In this document: one piece after another, positions 1 through 12,761 of the stretch
Layout: every line of letters starts with the position of its first letter
Position numbering within the stretch: the stretch's first letter is position 1
NCBI GenBank assembly: GCA_001599935.1
Contig: BCIJ01000004.1
Span: 328,491-392,490, forward strand
Source of the DNA: Holtermannia corniformis
Lineage: Eukaryota > Basidiomycota > Tremellomycetes > Holtermanniales
Direction: 5' to 3'
DNA length: 64,000 nt
Translations under genes and position numbers: made by a program
Notes under the pieces: generated by a model
Told to the model about the DNA's origin: nothing
The model's input: only the letters and a program-made list of their open reading frames with translations
Databases searched by the model: none

Positions 1-910
1 CTCGACGTCTGCCTGCTGGCAGCGGGCGTCATCTGCATCGTGTTTTCGTTCGTGTGGGCCAAGCCCGACTTGTTGATGAACGTGTTCATCAGTCCGTTCG
101 ACTTGAGGAGTCAGTCTAGGCGGGTGTTTGCGATGGAGTAAAGACTGAGTTGGCACAGTTGGCTTTGTGCTTGGGTTGACCTTGGCGGGAAGGTCAGTTG
201 GTTTGACGTGGGCTGCAAAGCGTGCTAGATTCACTACAGCTTCCTCCTATCGATCCCTGCCATACTTCACAAGGGCAAGAACTCGATGTTGCTCAAGCTG
301 CTCAACTGGACCCTGTTGGCAGATGGGCTCATCGTTGTCATTGTACGTTGAAGGACACCGTCAGGATACGTTGCTGAGTGATGTAGCTCGGATCCTGTGT
401 GTGGTTCTTCTCTCTGAGGCAGAGGGATGAGTTCAGCAAGCTCTGGCTAGACTGCACGACTGAGCACCAGGCGGCGATCCAGGAGATGGTGAGTTGCATT
501 GTCGGTGTGAAAGCTGCGCTGACCGGCTACAGTTTTCATGCTGTGGCTACTGGTACGTTCTGCCCTCTTCACTGTAGCCCCGCGCTCGAACAATCTGCAT
601 GTAGGAACGGCACGGCCGCCGGCGAGCTCACCGCCCCGCAAGGCTTTTGCGCAGACGCCACTTTCGCTGCCAATCAGACGGGCTGCGTCGGTGCTCTCAC
701 ATTGCGCGCCGACTATACACTCAACAATGTCTTTACGACCATCTATGGCTTTGACGCGATCGTTGTCTGCTTGTTCTTGGCTACCATTTGCGTGATCAAT
801 GAGGTGTGTGCAGGCCCGGCAAAAACGGACGGGGCTGACGGCTGTAGCGCAAGCTCGAAGAGCGCTTCAGGCGGATCGACGCCAAGCGCGGCGGCGGCGG
901 CTTTGTCTGA
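1..910 (+). CDS. Tetraspanin, 5'-truncated by window edge
   Basis: Four-pass membrane scaffold protein of the fungal tetraspanin type. The window opens inside transmembrane segment 2. Exons I infer: 1-109, 159-192, 240-342, 387-488, 533-552, about 580 or 607 to 803, and 848-910, all joining in phase. The diagnostic CCGY motif of the large extracellular loop is in the 20-nt exon 533-552, and further loop cysteines follow (GFCADATF, TGCVG). A last hydrophobic segment (VVCLFLATICVI) precedes a short basic tail ending GGGGFV. The 3' splice site before the loop exon is ambiguous: both choices keep frame and differ by 9 residues. Family assignment rests on the CCG motif, the order of hydrophobic segments and the tail; the role (membrane microdomains, as for Pls1/Tsp proteins) is known for the family and not shown here. 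Confidence 0.85.
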
Positions 911-1476
911 ACCGAACTATTAGAGCGTGGTCCGTCCGAGCTGTCCACGCTCCATAGCGACGAGGTAGATACGAGATCCGATACACGCTCGAGATCGAGT
1001 TGACTGTGATGTATGACTGCCACGCCACGCCGAAAACCGGGGGGACTCTATAGTCTTGGTTCACGCACCAAATTCCTGACCTTGACCGTCCGAGTTCAAC
1101 GTAACGTTGCACCAGCTGACGCCTCGAACATGCCTACTGACCTCCTCTCACTCTCCCTCATAGATACCATCCCCCCTCTCGACAACTACGACGCATCACG
1201 TGTGTACATTGGCCCCTGCTTTTCCACAGGCGGCGAATGAAGTAAAACGGATGCGACAGCGAACCAACTATCATCATCGGGCCGGCTTGCCTCGCTTGCG
1301 GGTGCGGTCGGCGGGCTGTCTCTAGCTTTGCGTATGCAGAGTCGAGTGGAGGAGCTTGCAAGGGCGGGTTGTGCATTCTTTTCATAGTGTACCGCGTCAT
1401 GCATCTTTGTCAAAGTCATCGACTGTAGCTGTGCTTGATCGACTCGCCGCCTAGTGCTCGATACGATGCATATGCT
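911..1476. other. Intergenic, tail-to-tail spacer
   Basis: Lies between the tetraspanin stop and the RRP9 stop, so it should hold two 3' UTRs. Short open frames on both strands have no recognisable protein features. I see no repeat or RNA gene. Confidence 0.6.
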
Positions 1477-3627
1477 CTACTCGCTCACCGCACCCGCTGT
1501 CAGTTGCACCAACAGCGTCCCGTTCCTCGCTTCCTTCATGCGCTCCCACCGGCCTAACCGCGGTTCCTGCCCAACAGCCGCAACGAGCATGATCTGGTCC
1601 TTGCCCTTGCCACTCTCTACTTGCTTCGCTCCATCCGTCAACGAGACGGTGCCGGCCGGGAGCGAGATCAGTTGCAGGCTGTTGACGAACCCAACGGCTG
1701 GGATCGTAAAGATCGGTTCGAACGATTTCAGAGTCTTGTGCAGTGCCCAGAGACGGATCTGGCCGTCGGAAGAGCCTAGAGGTGATCAGTCAGTATGGGG
1801 GCACATGGCTGGGCTGCAGTGAAACGCACCTGATGCAAATAAATCTGTACCGCGCAGCGCCGCGAGCGCCGTGATCCATCGTGGCGAGGTGACCGTCTCG
1901 ACGTGGGCGAGGCCGTGCGCGAGCGCCTTTGTGAAGATTGCCTTTTTCTTGCCCGTGTGCCAGAGTGCGATGGAGCTGCAAGAGTCAGCCGTGTGACTGG
2001 GCTATGCGCCGTATCGATGTATCTGCGCAAGGGCGCGCACCGCAACCAAAGTCGAACACGAGATACCAGAGCTCGACAACCAATCGACTCACCCGCTATC
2101 GCCTCCCGATAAAAAGTGCTGATCGTCGAGCATACACACACATTCGACACTCCCCTCGACAAACTCCCTGCCTTTGCCCTTGTCCTTGTTCGCCTTTGGC
2201 GCCTCGCCGTCCAACCAACCGCCACCCAAGCGTTCCCCCTTTACCGGCTCTTGCCCGCCGTCGATCCCCTCCCACGTCCGTCCACCGCCGCGGAAAACGA
2301 GCTGGACTTCCTCTTCGACGCGCCACCACCGGACTGTGCGATCGCGCGCGCCGGCCGTGACGCATGAAGTCGGTTTGAGAGCCGAGACGGACGGGATGGA
2401 ATCTTGGTGGCCGAAAAAGGTGTCGAGGATTGAGAGGGTCGAGAGCGAGTGGAGAGTTAGATGGCGGGAGAGGGAGGTCGTGAGGAGGTGGTGGGATGGG
2501 TTGGAGAGGGGCGGGAGGGAGAGGGACTGGTTGGTGTCAGTGCTGGTTGGCGCTCAGAGTCGCGCACTCACTGTGACTGCATCCTTGTGCCCTCCCATGC
2601 CCCTGACCCAAACGGCGTGCTCACCACTCACGTCCCAAACGCCAATCACTCGATCTCGACCGCCACTGACGAGGTACTTTCCATCTTCACTCGCTGCGAG
2701 GCACAGGATCTCGCCTTTGTGCCCGGCCTCGCCTTGGCCAAAGGATTGGGTTCGAACAGGTCGTTGGTGCGATGAGAGACGGTATTGGAAGATTTGGCCG
2801 CGTTTGGTCGAGATGTGTAGGTGGTGCGCGGTGAGGGAAGCGTGGGTTGGTAGGTGGGAGGGTGTGGGGAGGTACAGGGGCGTGGAGGGGTGCAGGGTGG
2901 AGGCGAGGAAGAGGTGGATTGTGCCTTCGGCTTCGGCCTGGTGGGGTCAGCTCCAAGTTCAGGGATCGATTGAAGGGAGTGAAGCTGTGGGACGAGGTGA
3001 AGAGGGCACGTAAAGGGATGAATGGCTCTCGATCAAGCACACCAGCACTTTAGCTTGAAAGCTGATCCCTCGACGGCTCTGCTCGCCTCGCCACCACTCG
3101 GGTCTGTAGCAGCACGTGTATTCTCGTACGAGTCAATCGAGTGAAGAAACAGCGACGTACCACATCCTGTTGCAGCCTCGACGCAATCAGCTCGCGATCA
3201 ATCTCGGCCGCGTCGAATCCTCCATCGTCTGTATGCGCATCAGCACCAGTCCACGCACAGTTCATACCTCGTGCGACTCACCGACCTGGACCTCGTCCCT
3301 GACCCTAGCGAGGTAGCTCTTTGCCAACCTGATCCTCTTTTCTGCCGGTGTCTCGTCCTCGTCCTCGGTCCCGCTCTCGGCCACGGCGTGATCGGCCGTA
3401 AAGTCGATATCGTCCAAGTCTACGCCCGCACCGCCTTCGTCGTCCGATCCGAGCGTCTCATCGCGCAAGCCCGCTTTCGACGTCGAGGACGGTTTCTGGC
3501 CCTTGCCGTACATGGCCGGTCGGTACGGTTTTTCATAACCGTGCGCTTTGGGTTTTGGCTTGGAGGAAGAAGAGGCGGGATTGGTGCGCCTCCTCTTCTT
3601 GTCTGATTGGAAGAAAGCGTCGGGCAT
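1477..3627 (-). CDS. RRP9: U3 snoRNP protein Rrp9 (U3-55K), WD40
   Basis: Nucleolar WD40 protein that binds U3 snoRNA in the small-subunit processome for 18S rRNA maturation. Exons: 3282-3627, 3161-3228, 2572-2937, 2093-2526, 1830-1975, 1477-1775, all in phase. The start MPDAFF is followed by a basic, acidic and disordered leader. The family signature follows (AEKRIRLAKSYLA, then DAAEIDRELIASRL). WD-repeat pieces come next: YLVSGGRDRVIGVWDV, TAGARDRTVRWW, FLSGGDSGGSIALW and FASGSSDGQIRLW. The C-terminus GQEPRLGRW matches the usual Rrp9 ending. The second intron (2938-3160, 223 nt) is about four times the local norm, but I found no better exon inside it. The propeller looks complete. Confidence 0.9.
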
Positions 3628-3913
3628 GGTGAGCTTGGTGGATAGAGGATCCCAACGACGACAGAGTGGGCAAGGTCAACTGGAAATTCCGGTTTGATAC
3701 GGACAAGCACGTGAAAGTGGGGGAATGCGGAGTAATGACGTGTACAGTGACGGTTGTTTGGCGCCGGTCAACGCGTTTGTCTGTGCGCTCAATGATTGTA
3801 TGCTCTGTGCGGGACAGCGGTTAACGACCAGAGCGTAAATACGGTCGCGTACGGGCCGTCAGGGAGACGAGGGAGAGAACTGCAGGGCGGACGGCGCTCT
3901 ACTGGGATCCACC

Positions 3914-6900
3914 ATGCCCGCACCGACCGCACCAGCGCCCACTCCGTTCTCACCGCAACACACGCACCCGCCCCACTCGGTGCTCGGCCTCGGCGCGACC
4001 TTGCCGCCCGCCAGCTACCTCTCTGGCAGGCTGTACATGGTCCACGCGCCTACACAGACCCACGCAGCTTTCAGGCTCAAGCTCAAAGACACGAGCTCAC
4101 TGATCCCACTCTACATCTACTGCTCGGTCAACGTGCTCGATCCGCAGTGCTGGACAAACGAGTTTAAGAAATGGCTCGCTTGTGAGACCGTCGCGGTCGA
4201 CGTGTCGGGCAGAAAGGTCGTCGGGTGGGAACATGAGGCACAGGGCATAGTCGTCACGCTTGATACAGGCATGGGAGAAGAGCTCGAGTGTGAGCTGAGG
4301 TATAGGGATGGGAGAACCGAGAATCGGACGGTGGGTGTAGGTGCGTGCGCTGTTCGAACCCGTCGTGCAGGATCAACCGAGCTGACGTGACGATCAGGGG
4401 TCCGAAGCAAAATCATCAAAAACCCCACACCCACTCCCCTCGTCAAACCAATCATCTCGACCTCACCACGCCCAACTACAAACTCATGGGCAATCTCATC
4501 GCCTTCGCCCCCAGCGCCAGCGCCAGGTCTCAACGTGATCACAGACCGCCACCGGAACCGAATCAGCGCCCCACCAGCCTTCCACATCAAAACCCATCAC
4601 CCAACTATCGCGCGCAAACCATCATTCGACGCTCAGCCGTACGGGCGTAGAGTGTCGACTGAACTCGCACTACAGTCGCAGTCGGGGCCAGGTATGATCC
4701 CGGGCGCAAGAGCACGTCGATCGGCGTCAGCGTTCAAAGGGCTCGATAGGGCCTTGTTCGCCCCTGCGGCGGCTGCGGCGGGGNCAAACAGGGAGAAAGA
4801 GGGCGGCGACACTGCGCGCCATGGCGATGATGGACGTGCCCGAGACTTCGTTGAGAATGCGCACAGCGGTGGCGACGGACTAGCGAGCAGTATCAAGCGT
4901 GACAACAGTGACGGCGAGCGCAACGGTCACAGCCCAGCAGGTGATAAGCACGCGCACACCGACGGCGGTGACGATACCGCAATAGCGAGCGGTGTCAAGC
5001 GCATCATCGACAACGACGAGCGTAATGGCAACGGCAACGGTCACAACCAATCAGACAGCGACCACGCCCACGACCACAAGCGCAAGCGAAACCCTTCAAG
5101 CCCAGCAATCGCCTCTGAAATGAGCGAGCAAGTCGAAGTCGAATCGGCGCCTATGCAAGAGGTCGACAACGCTGCGCCGGGCGAAGACGAGCCGATGCAA
5201 ATCGACGACGTGACTCTGGCTCCGAACACAGAGCAAGCGCCCGACGCATCGCCAGTCAAGCGCGACGTAGTGACAGATTCCGAAGACGACCCCGACGACG
5301 CAGAGATCCTTGCGCTTCGTCAGCGCTTGGAAAAGCTCGAGCGCGCAAAGAGGCGCAAGAGTATGCCTGTGCCTGCCGCCGCGCACTCTCGTGAGACGGA
5401 TCGGAGGAAGACTATGCCCCCGGCAACGGTCGCCGGTGATCTCCCGGTTGAAGGGAGCGAGGGGGTGCCCAAGCGCCGCCGAGAATGTCTCGAAGACGAT
5501 GGGTTTGAATACCTTGGTGAACGGCTGGCGGTGGGCGTACGGAAGAAGATCAAGATCGAGTCGAGTGCCGAGTCGATCATCACGCGCCATGAGCCCACGC
5601 CTAAACGGCGCTCAGCGGCTGCTGCACGCAACGACCGCCACCGAACCCTACTCGCCGGCTCGTCTTCCCCCGCTCCACACCCGAGCCCGCTATCACCCTC
5701 CACGAGCGTCAATACCAACGCCACTGCCGCTCGCGAAAAGGCCGATCGTCGCAAAACGTTGCCAGCAGCCATGTGCAACCCGCTCAAGCAGTCAAATGCA
5801 CCGACAAGCCATCGATTGCTGAAACGCGCTGAAGTCCGCCAGCGCCTCGAGGCGGACGTTCGCGAACGGCAACGCCTGGACGCCGAGGAGCAGGCGAGAA
5901 AGGTCGAGGAGCTGGCGCGTGATGTGGAGAGTCTGAGGCATGGTCTGGTGGCTGGTGTACGTGTCTCAGACTTTGATTGAGCAGGAAGGGAGGCTGAGAT
6001 CTCAGAGCACGGTCTACACTGCGCTGGCTGACATTGGCAATATGGCGTACCATAACCTGATAGGAGCCGTCGTTCGGATCAAGCAACCATTCGTGACCAG
6101 CCAGAAAGGTCTGTGCAGTGCGTCTTGTCTAGAGCGCAGCTGATGGCGTTTGGCAGATACATATTGCATGTCGATGTTCGTGGCCGACCCGCGCAAGTCG
6201 TCAATAGAACCTCAAGGCGACGACCACGCCGTGACGCTGTTTGCCAGCCGGCTCGACCATTTCCCAAAACTGCAGATTGGCGACGTGTTGCTGCTCTGCG
6301 CAGCCAAAGTGGGTCCGACGCCACTCTGCGCGCGTACAGCACTGACGATCGCTCAGACACAGACGTGGAGTGAGCGTTCGAAATCTACAGCGTTCCAAGG
6401 GACATATCAATGGGCGACGTTGCGCGGCATCGACGGCGACATTGTCATGGGCGACGGACTGTATCGACCTACGAACGGCCTTGGCATGCCCGAGATTCAA
6501 CACATGCGCAAAATGGCAGCTTGGGCTTCGACGACGCTCATGCCCAACTTGACGGGCAGCCCCGTTGCGGCCACGGCATCGTTTGCGAGCGATGGCTCGC
6601 CCATCAAAAGTCCCAGCAAGCTTGGAAAGATGAAGCAGCTCAAGGACGTGACGCCTGGTGTATTCTTTGATAGCATTGTGCAAGTTCGTCTTGCATGCTG
6701 TCTCCGGCCCGACTCCGACTGATCGTATGCAGGTGCTCGACATGACCCGCACGCCGCCTGGACAGAACCGCTCCGCCGCCGAGCTCCTCATCACCGACGG
6801 CACCGTCAACCCCCAGCGGACGCGAGTCTTTACCAACACTAGCTCGTTCAACCTACCCAGCAACTCAATTTTCGCCATGACCATCTGGGAGCTGCCACCC

Positions 6901-7925
6901 GAACACGTCCTCCAGAACCTCCGCCCGGGTAACGTTGTGCGTATCTTGAATGTGCGCGTCAAAACGTACAAGGACGAGCTTGAGCTTGTCGATCACGACA
7001 AGAACTTGGAAAGTCAGGCAGACTTCAGAAAGCAGAAGCGGTACGAGTTGGTGGACGCTGAGGATGCGGTGGCTGTGGAGATCAACAGGTGGGCTGTCCG
7101 CTCGAACGAACGACAAGAGCTCATGCCGCGTAGGCGCGTAGATAAGCTGCGCGAAGCACATCACAACGGTATCTGGGAGCCCGATCCGGTCGTGGCGCAG
7201 CTTGCGATGCCTTCAGTCGAGATTGCCACGCCTGAACGCAGCAGTTGGTATAGTCCACTTTGCTCGCCACTGCTGACCAAGGATCAGAGCTGCTTGCAAC
7301 CCATCTCAAGACGACGCACGGCACTCAACCCCTCAGCACGATCACCAAAGTCCGACTCAATACGACCATTCCAAACCGATATCGTGTGCAAGCGCGTGTG
7401 GTTCACATTCATCCTCGCAACAACCCCAAAGCGCTCGTCGTGAGATATTGTAAAAAGTGTACGACAAAGTGGGTCCTTACCGCCGCTTGTGCGTGATGCT
7501 GACGCCGCCGGTGTTTTACAGATTCAAAAAGGTCTGCCCGACATGCGATGATCCGAGCTTCATCTATGGAGAGTACCGCTACGAAATGCTGCTCCAACTT
7601 CAACAGGACGAGTCGGATGAGCAGCTGAGTGTGCTGGTCTCGCACGAGGAGGCGGTGCGTGAACCACGCTCGGCGACACGTGTGCTGATTAGCTCCACAG
7701 ATCAAGTTCCTACCGACCCTTCCCAGACTCAAAGCCCAAGATGAGGCAGACGCTGAGAAGAAGATCCAATCCGCGGGCCTAGCAGCCTACAGCGCTCTGC
7801 AAGGCGCCACCTCTGACGGGAAGCGTCCTCTGCCAATCATCGACTTTACGCTACAGTCGTATCGAGCGATGCGTGGGCAGCCAGTTCTACAGGTGTTTGA
7901 CATGGAGGGCGTAAAGTGCACATAG
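3914..7925 (+). CDS. POT1: Telomere end-binding protein Pot1 with N-terminal extension
   Basis: Binds the single-stranded telomeric 3' overhang. Exons: 3914-4340, 4398-5956, 6006-6108, 6157-6308, 6357-6683, 6733 to about 7243, 7282-7468, 7522-7654, 7701-7925. The Telo_bind OB fold is recognisable from NLIGAVVRIKQPFVTS through MSMFVADPRK and LQIGDVLLL. A second OB-like part has LRPGNVVRILNVRVKTYKDE. A C-terminal part carries CKKC and, across an intron, CPTCD, suggesting a zinc site. The first ~140 residues look globular (LSGRLYMVHAPTQTH, IPLYIYCSVNVLDPQCW) and are followed by a long acidic, Asn/Gly/His-rich region and a coiled-coil stretch near 5300-5350. The introns at 5957-6005 and 7244-7281 are the least certain. 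One undetermined base (n) lies at 4784. A split into two genes (boundary near 5980) is possible, but frames join across a 49-nt intron. Confidence 0.8.
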
Positions 7926-8037
7926 CTATGTATAGTCTATATCGAAAAGTCTTCATGAACCCGAGCGTCGCGCAATCATTGATACATCAGGGCGTTATAG
8001 CGAATGTCCGTAGATGACCCTGTCAACGCACTACGAT

Positions 8038-11000
8038 TCACAGCGGCCGAGGGCTTGCAGGTAAACCCGTTCGCGGGCTGATGCGTGCCGTAGCAGGTCC
8101 CGAATCCGGCGTACGCGCTAAAGCGTCAACCGTGAGACCCTTGCCGTCAGCAACAGCTCGAGAGCGTTGCGCGGGAAGAGTCACGTCTGCCCCGTCAAGA
8201 TCTGCAAGGTCTTCTCCGTCCACTTGGCGCACGGTAGCGTCGGGGTCATGCGTGGATTCAGCGTCCGAGTCCAGCTGGTACCCAGAGTCTTGTTCCGATT
8301 CCGATTCTTCTCCTTGTTCTGCACCCTCGTCAGCATTCGTGCACCGGACAAATGCAATCGGCCTCACCTTCCAGCTCTCTGCCTCCAAGTCCTAGCATGG
8401 TCTCTGCGCCAGCAGCCTGATACAACATGCTGTTCCTATTTCGCCGGGTAGATGGACCCCTCTGCACCTCTCTCTGTCGAGGTGTCGGCTCGTCGGGTGT
8501 GATCTCCACCGCCTCCAGATCCTCCGGCTCATCGTCGAACACCTCCTTGAAGTGTGATACAAGTTCGGAGAAGATGCCAGCAGGTATGCCCAGGGTCGGC
8601 GAGAACACAATACCAATGTTTCTCAGCGACATCTTGTTGACCGTCTGATTCCTGACGACCAAAATCAGATGGCTCGTGAGCGCACGAAGCAGCGTGTAAT
8701 TTGGCGGAGGAAGCTCTGACACGAGACGACTGAGCTCGGATACTCGTTCGTGTTGTTCGATGAGGTCTGTTCCAGGTCAGTCTGCTACCAAAACGGAGCG
8801 CATCGTTCTCACCCATGGTTGCCAGGAATTGCATGTGCAGCTCTCGGGTGAGTAAGCTGGTGGGGAGCTCGCGTAGGTACGACTTGAGCAGCCCAGCGAT
8901 AGCATGAGGGTCCCAGAACTCGTCGACAGCCAAGAGATCGACGTCGCCTTCTGCGTGAGGTTTGAGCAACGTGTGAACAACCAGAGATTTGACTTACCGG
9001 CATTGAAGCGATCGCGTAGCCCCTTGATGACGGCTGAACTGCCACTGAGGCGGTATATGCCTTCCTCCTCTTCTGCTCGTTTTGCCTCGAGGTACTGAAT
9101 GCACCTAAAGACGATTGCTGGGAGTTCGGCCACGGCGGCCACTGCAATCGACTCTGCAAGTGGTGTACCAAAGACGGGCTTGACAAGCGGTGTGGCTCCG
9201 CCAATGTCGCGTTCTGAGAATGTCAGCGCAGTCAGAGGCCAGTACACAAGACTTACCGTTCTTGCCAAAACCCCAGAAGCGACCACTTTTCGCTTTGCGA
9301 TCTCGATCTGGTGTCTCTGCTACATCCTTGGCTCCAAACTTGTAACCGCTGGGAATGGGTTGGCCGCCAGACGGCGCGGAGATCTTTTGCGTCTGGAGTC
9401 GATTGCCGTCTGCTGCAGAGTCACTGGAGCCGTTGCTGACGCGCGTGAGGTATCCAGGCGCAAAAGACTGTCTTGCGATCCGATCAGCCATGCGCTCAGA
9501 TTTGCTTGGTGGAGCAACGCTTTGGCGCTTGAGCTTTCGTTGAGCTGCCGCGTGCATCGCTGGATCCGTCTGACTTGGCCCAAATGACGATGCGGGGCGT
9601 TCGTAAGTATCGATCGGGGCAGACAAGGCCGAGTCGAGGCTGGCAGGTAAAGAGCTTGACAGGGGAATGTCATGGCTGAGTGCCGAGATCACACTTGGCT
9701 GCGGTGAGCCTGAGCGAGGCTCGCCGGGCAACAGAGACGACGTAGTCGAGTCCTCGCGGTGGTGTGCGCTCTTCTGCTCCATAGCGTTGATGACACTTGG
9801 TGAAGGGATTGATTGAAAGAGCTTGGCATTGGACGCATCTGCTGTCAAGGCCGATAACGGCTTGGCAGCACCGCGGGTGATGACCACTTCACCGCTGTGC
9901 TTTCGCGCGGCAGCACCGCGGCGACCATCGCCAGGTACCATTGAGCTCGTAGATGCTCTCGGCATGGCTTGATCCGCCAAAGCTTTCACCTCTTGAGGGG
10001 GTGATGGCGGGTTATACTCGCCCGTCACGTAGCGAACGAGCATCTCGACCCAACTGTCGCGTTCCTCGTCGCTATCGGCACAGAGAACATGCCGGGTAGC
10101 GCTGCCCGTCGACGTCTTGCGCGCTTCAATGATCAAGAAAGCATGTCGATACGAATTGTCGTCGCTCTGCTCGAGAGGTTTGTCCTTGTGCTGCCGGCCA
10201 ATCTGGGCGTTGACGATGGGTATAGACCCAAGATGTGTCCCTCCACGCTAACAGTTGTCAGCATGCTAAAACCCAGCGCGAGCGACCGACTGATTCGTAG
10301 TACTCCATGACCGGTCCTTGCAGCACGAAATACCGCGTCTTCCACCTGTTCGACCGTCAACACGTAGCTCAGGCGAATAACTTTACGCACCCGCCGAAAT
10401 TCTTGCCCTTTTTCGTCAAGTAGCCCTCCTTGCGGCCAGATTGAGGTCCACTGGAAGAGATACCTTGAGACACCTGGTCTGTGCTCAGGAACTCGCACAA
10501 GTCGCTTTTCTCAGCCAATGGGGCCTTCATCAACGATTGCAAGTACGCTTCAAGCGTTGCCTGCGCTTCCGTCAGCTCACCCACAAGCGAGTGCATTCAC
10601 TCACCTTGCGCTGATCGACCTTGCTGGGAGCAAAGTCCTTCCAGGCCCTGCCTTCCGGTAGCTGATGGATCCCCAGATTCCGCATTTCGCGCCGGCTGCC
10701 GCCGATCCGGCTCTTGATCATGGCATCGAGCTCGATGAAGGCACTGAACAACTTGCCAACTGACCAGGTCAGAGGTTGAGACTGGTTCGGGGGTCGTACA
10801 GTGACGGAGACGATGAAGCATAGAACATCGCGCCCGAGAGAGTTCGGAAAGATGGAGCTCGAAGGGATCGTGACGCGCGCATACGGGAGGAGCGCAGCAA
10901 CGAGGCGAGGCGGCTGCGCTGCCTTACCCGGAATGCTATATGGTGGCGGGACATCTCCAGCAATCGAAAACTGGGCTGAAGAAGTGTCGGAGTGTTTCGC

Positions 11001-12654
11001 GTGCTCGGCGGAACGCTTTTCTTCAGATGTCGACGTCGCGTCATCTGCGTCTGGAGACCTGGCGGCCGCGTATGCAGCTGCTTGTTGGCGTTGGAGCTCG
11101 GCGCGGTCCGTGGCGGGAGCTCGCACCTCGGAGCTAAAGCCATCGTCTTGCGCGCTGTTCGGCGCAGTCCGCCGCGTACCCGACCCTCCACTTGAAGAGT
11201 CCATGACGAACGGCGAGAGGGGGATCAGCGGCGGAAGACCTGCAGCCGCGCGAGCCGTATTCAGTGGCGGTGTCACAGAAGGCTCTTGCACACTGGCGCT
11301 GTCGACGCTGACTTCTGGTGAAGCAGAATACTGCGACGAAGGACTCATCGTCGTCCGCGTCTGCTCCCGTGTATGGTCGACGCCAGGCCGTGATGCTCCA
11401 GGCGCCTCATCGCTACCGCCATCGGTCGCGTCTGCATATTGGTGCGATTCAGAGAATGATAGCTTGCTTTCGGCTTGGCGTCGCCGTTGAGCCGAGTGCG
11501 ATGTCGTGATGGGGTCCAAGGGCGGACTGGGCAACAACGATCCCGACACAATTGGTGTCCGCATCGCGGCAAACGATGGTGTCGAGCTTCCCGACGCTGT
11601 CGTGCCAGCTCGTTCTGGCGGTCCAGAGTCCTCACCCGTTGTCAGCGCTCGCAGGCGAGGCTTTGCTGAAGTCAATGGCTTTTCCTCCAAGATTGGCGAA
11701 TGCGTGGAGTCCGAGTGATGCCGCCGAATGGGTGGCATGCTCTGTGACTCGACTTTGCCATTTCGCTGTGATGATTCTGGTGTACCTGCGATACCCAGCC
11801 CAACGGCACTTGAGCTCGTCGACATGCCACGAGAACCGTCCGTTGCAGGTGAATTGGTTGACTGATCGCCAAACTTGCGCAACCGAGCTGTGGCTTTGTC
11901 TCGTTCGCTACGAAGACGCTCGTTGTCAGCCGCCAGGTGGGAGGCGTGGGCCCGCTGCTTCTCGATGACCTTCCAGAGCGAATTGTTTTGCGTTTGCTGA
12001 GTTTTCGTGAGTTTCCGTTAGCGTATCGATCGTGACAATACCTACAAAGGCATTGCGCTCGTTGAGCAAGGTATCTATAGCTACTCGCCAATCGCCTCCG
12101 GCGACCTTCATAATAGACTCCACATCCAGGGGTCCGTTCAGGCCAGGTTGCCGAACGGGACTACTGGGACTATGGCTGGACTGTTGCGGCGAGCCATGCA
12201 CAAGTGAATTTCCGGTACTTGGTGATGGTCTAGAGCTGCGACTTGTCGCAGCCGGAGTGTGCGGTGCGGCGGGTGACAGGTGGGGGGGAAGGGATGAGAG
12301 CGATGGGCCGTTAGGCAAAGATGATTGGGGGATGGGGTCGGATGGGGATGGATTCGATGAGGATTGTCTCGAAGGGCCTTGCGAGCGCGAGTGCTCACTG
12401 ACGGGGGTCAGAGGTGGGGGTGTAGAGGCTTCTCGAGGTGGTCTGGTCGGCATCAGACGCGTCGACGAATGGGATGCTGGCTCTGTATGTATGTGTGAGC
12501 TTTTGTGTACCACTCATAGTAGCTCTGCCGCAGCCCAGCACATACCTGCTGCCCGAAAGCTCGAAGTGGAAGGCGGCTGCAGAGCCATCATGACCGTGTG
12601 CACCACCTGCGCAGAGGGTTTCACCTCCTGAGTCGGTAGCAGAGCTTGCTGCAT
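8038..12654 (-). CDS. Rho GTPase-activating protein, BEM3-like (PX-PH-RhoGAP)
   Basis: Stimulates GTP hydrolysis by a Rho/Cdc42 GTPase in polarity control. Exons: 12546-12654, 12046-12482, 10605-11996, 10391-10560, 10291-10345, 9257-10247, 8998-9213, 8813-8950, 8368-8766, 8038-8318. After a Pro/Ser-rich leader comes a short coiled coil (LWKVIEKQRAHASHLAADNE), then disorder, then a PX-type segment (FIELDAMIKSR). The PH domain runs from GYLTKKGKNFGG to DSWVEMLVRYV. The RhoGAP domain has the arginine-finger region GIYRLSGSSAVIKGLRDRF, then AVIVF-type helices and NIGIVFSPTL. Order and lengths match the Bem3 family. The first exon begins at the first in-frame ATG; an upstream non-coding exon is possible. 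The C-terminal tail is acidic and disordered. The gene shares a roughly 107-bp divergent spacer with the unrecognised gene to its right. Confidence 0.85.
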
Positions 12655-12761
12655 CAAGTCTGTGCAGGCCAGAGCCAACGATTGAGGTAGGTATCCCAAT
12701 CTACGTGCGACCGCGGCAGCTACCCCAGAGTCTGCCGCCGCGCGTTAGCAGTCCTCGAGAG

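Noticed and set aside
399..923. Open frame of 174 codons as a stand-alone gene
   Set aside because: It reads through three tetraspanin introns; the spliced model restores the CCGY motif and the tail.
8038..8388. Separate small acidic protein
   Set aside because: It joins in phase to the RhoGAP exon through a normal 49-nt intron.
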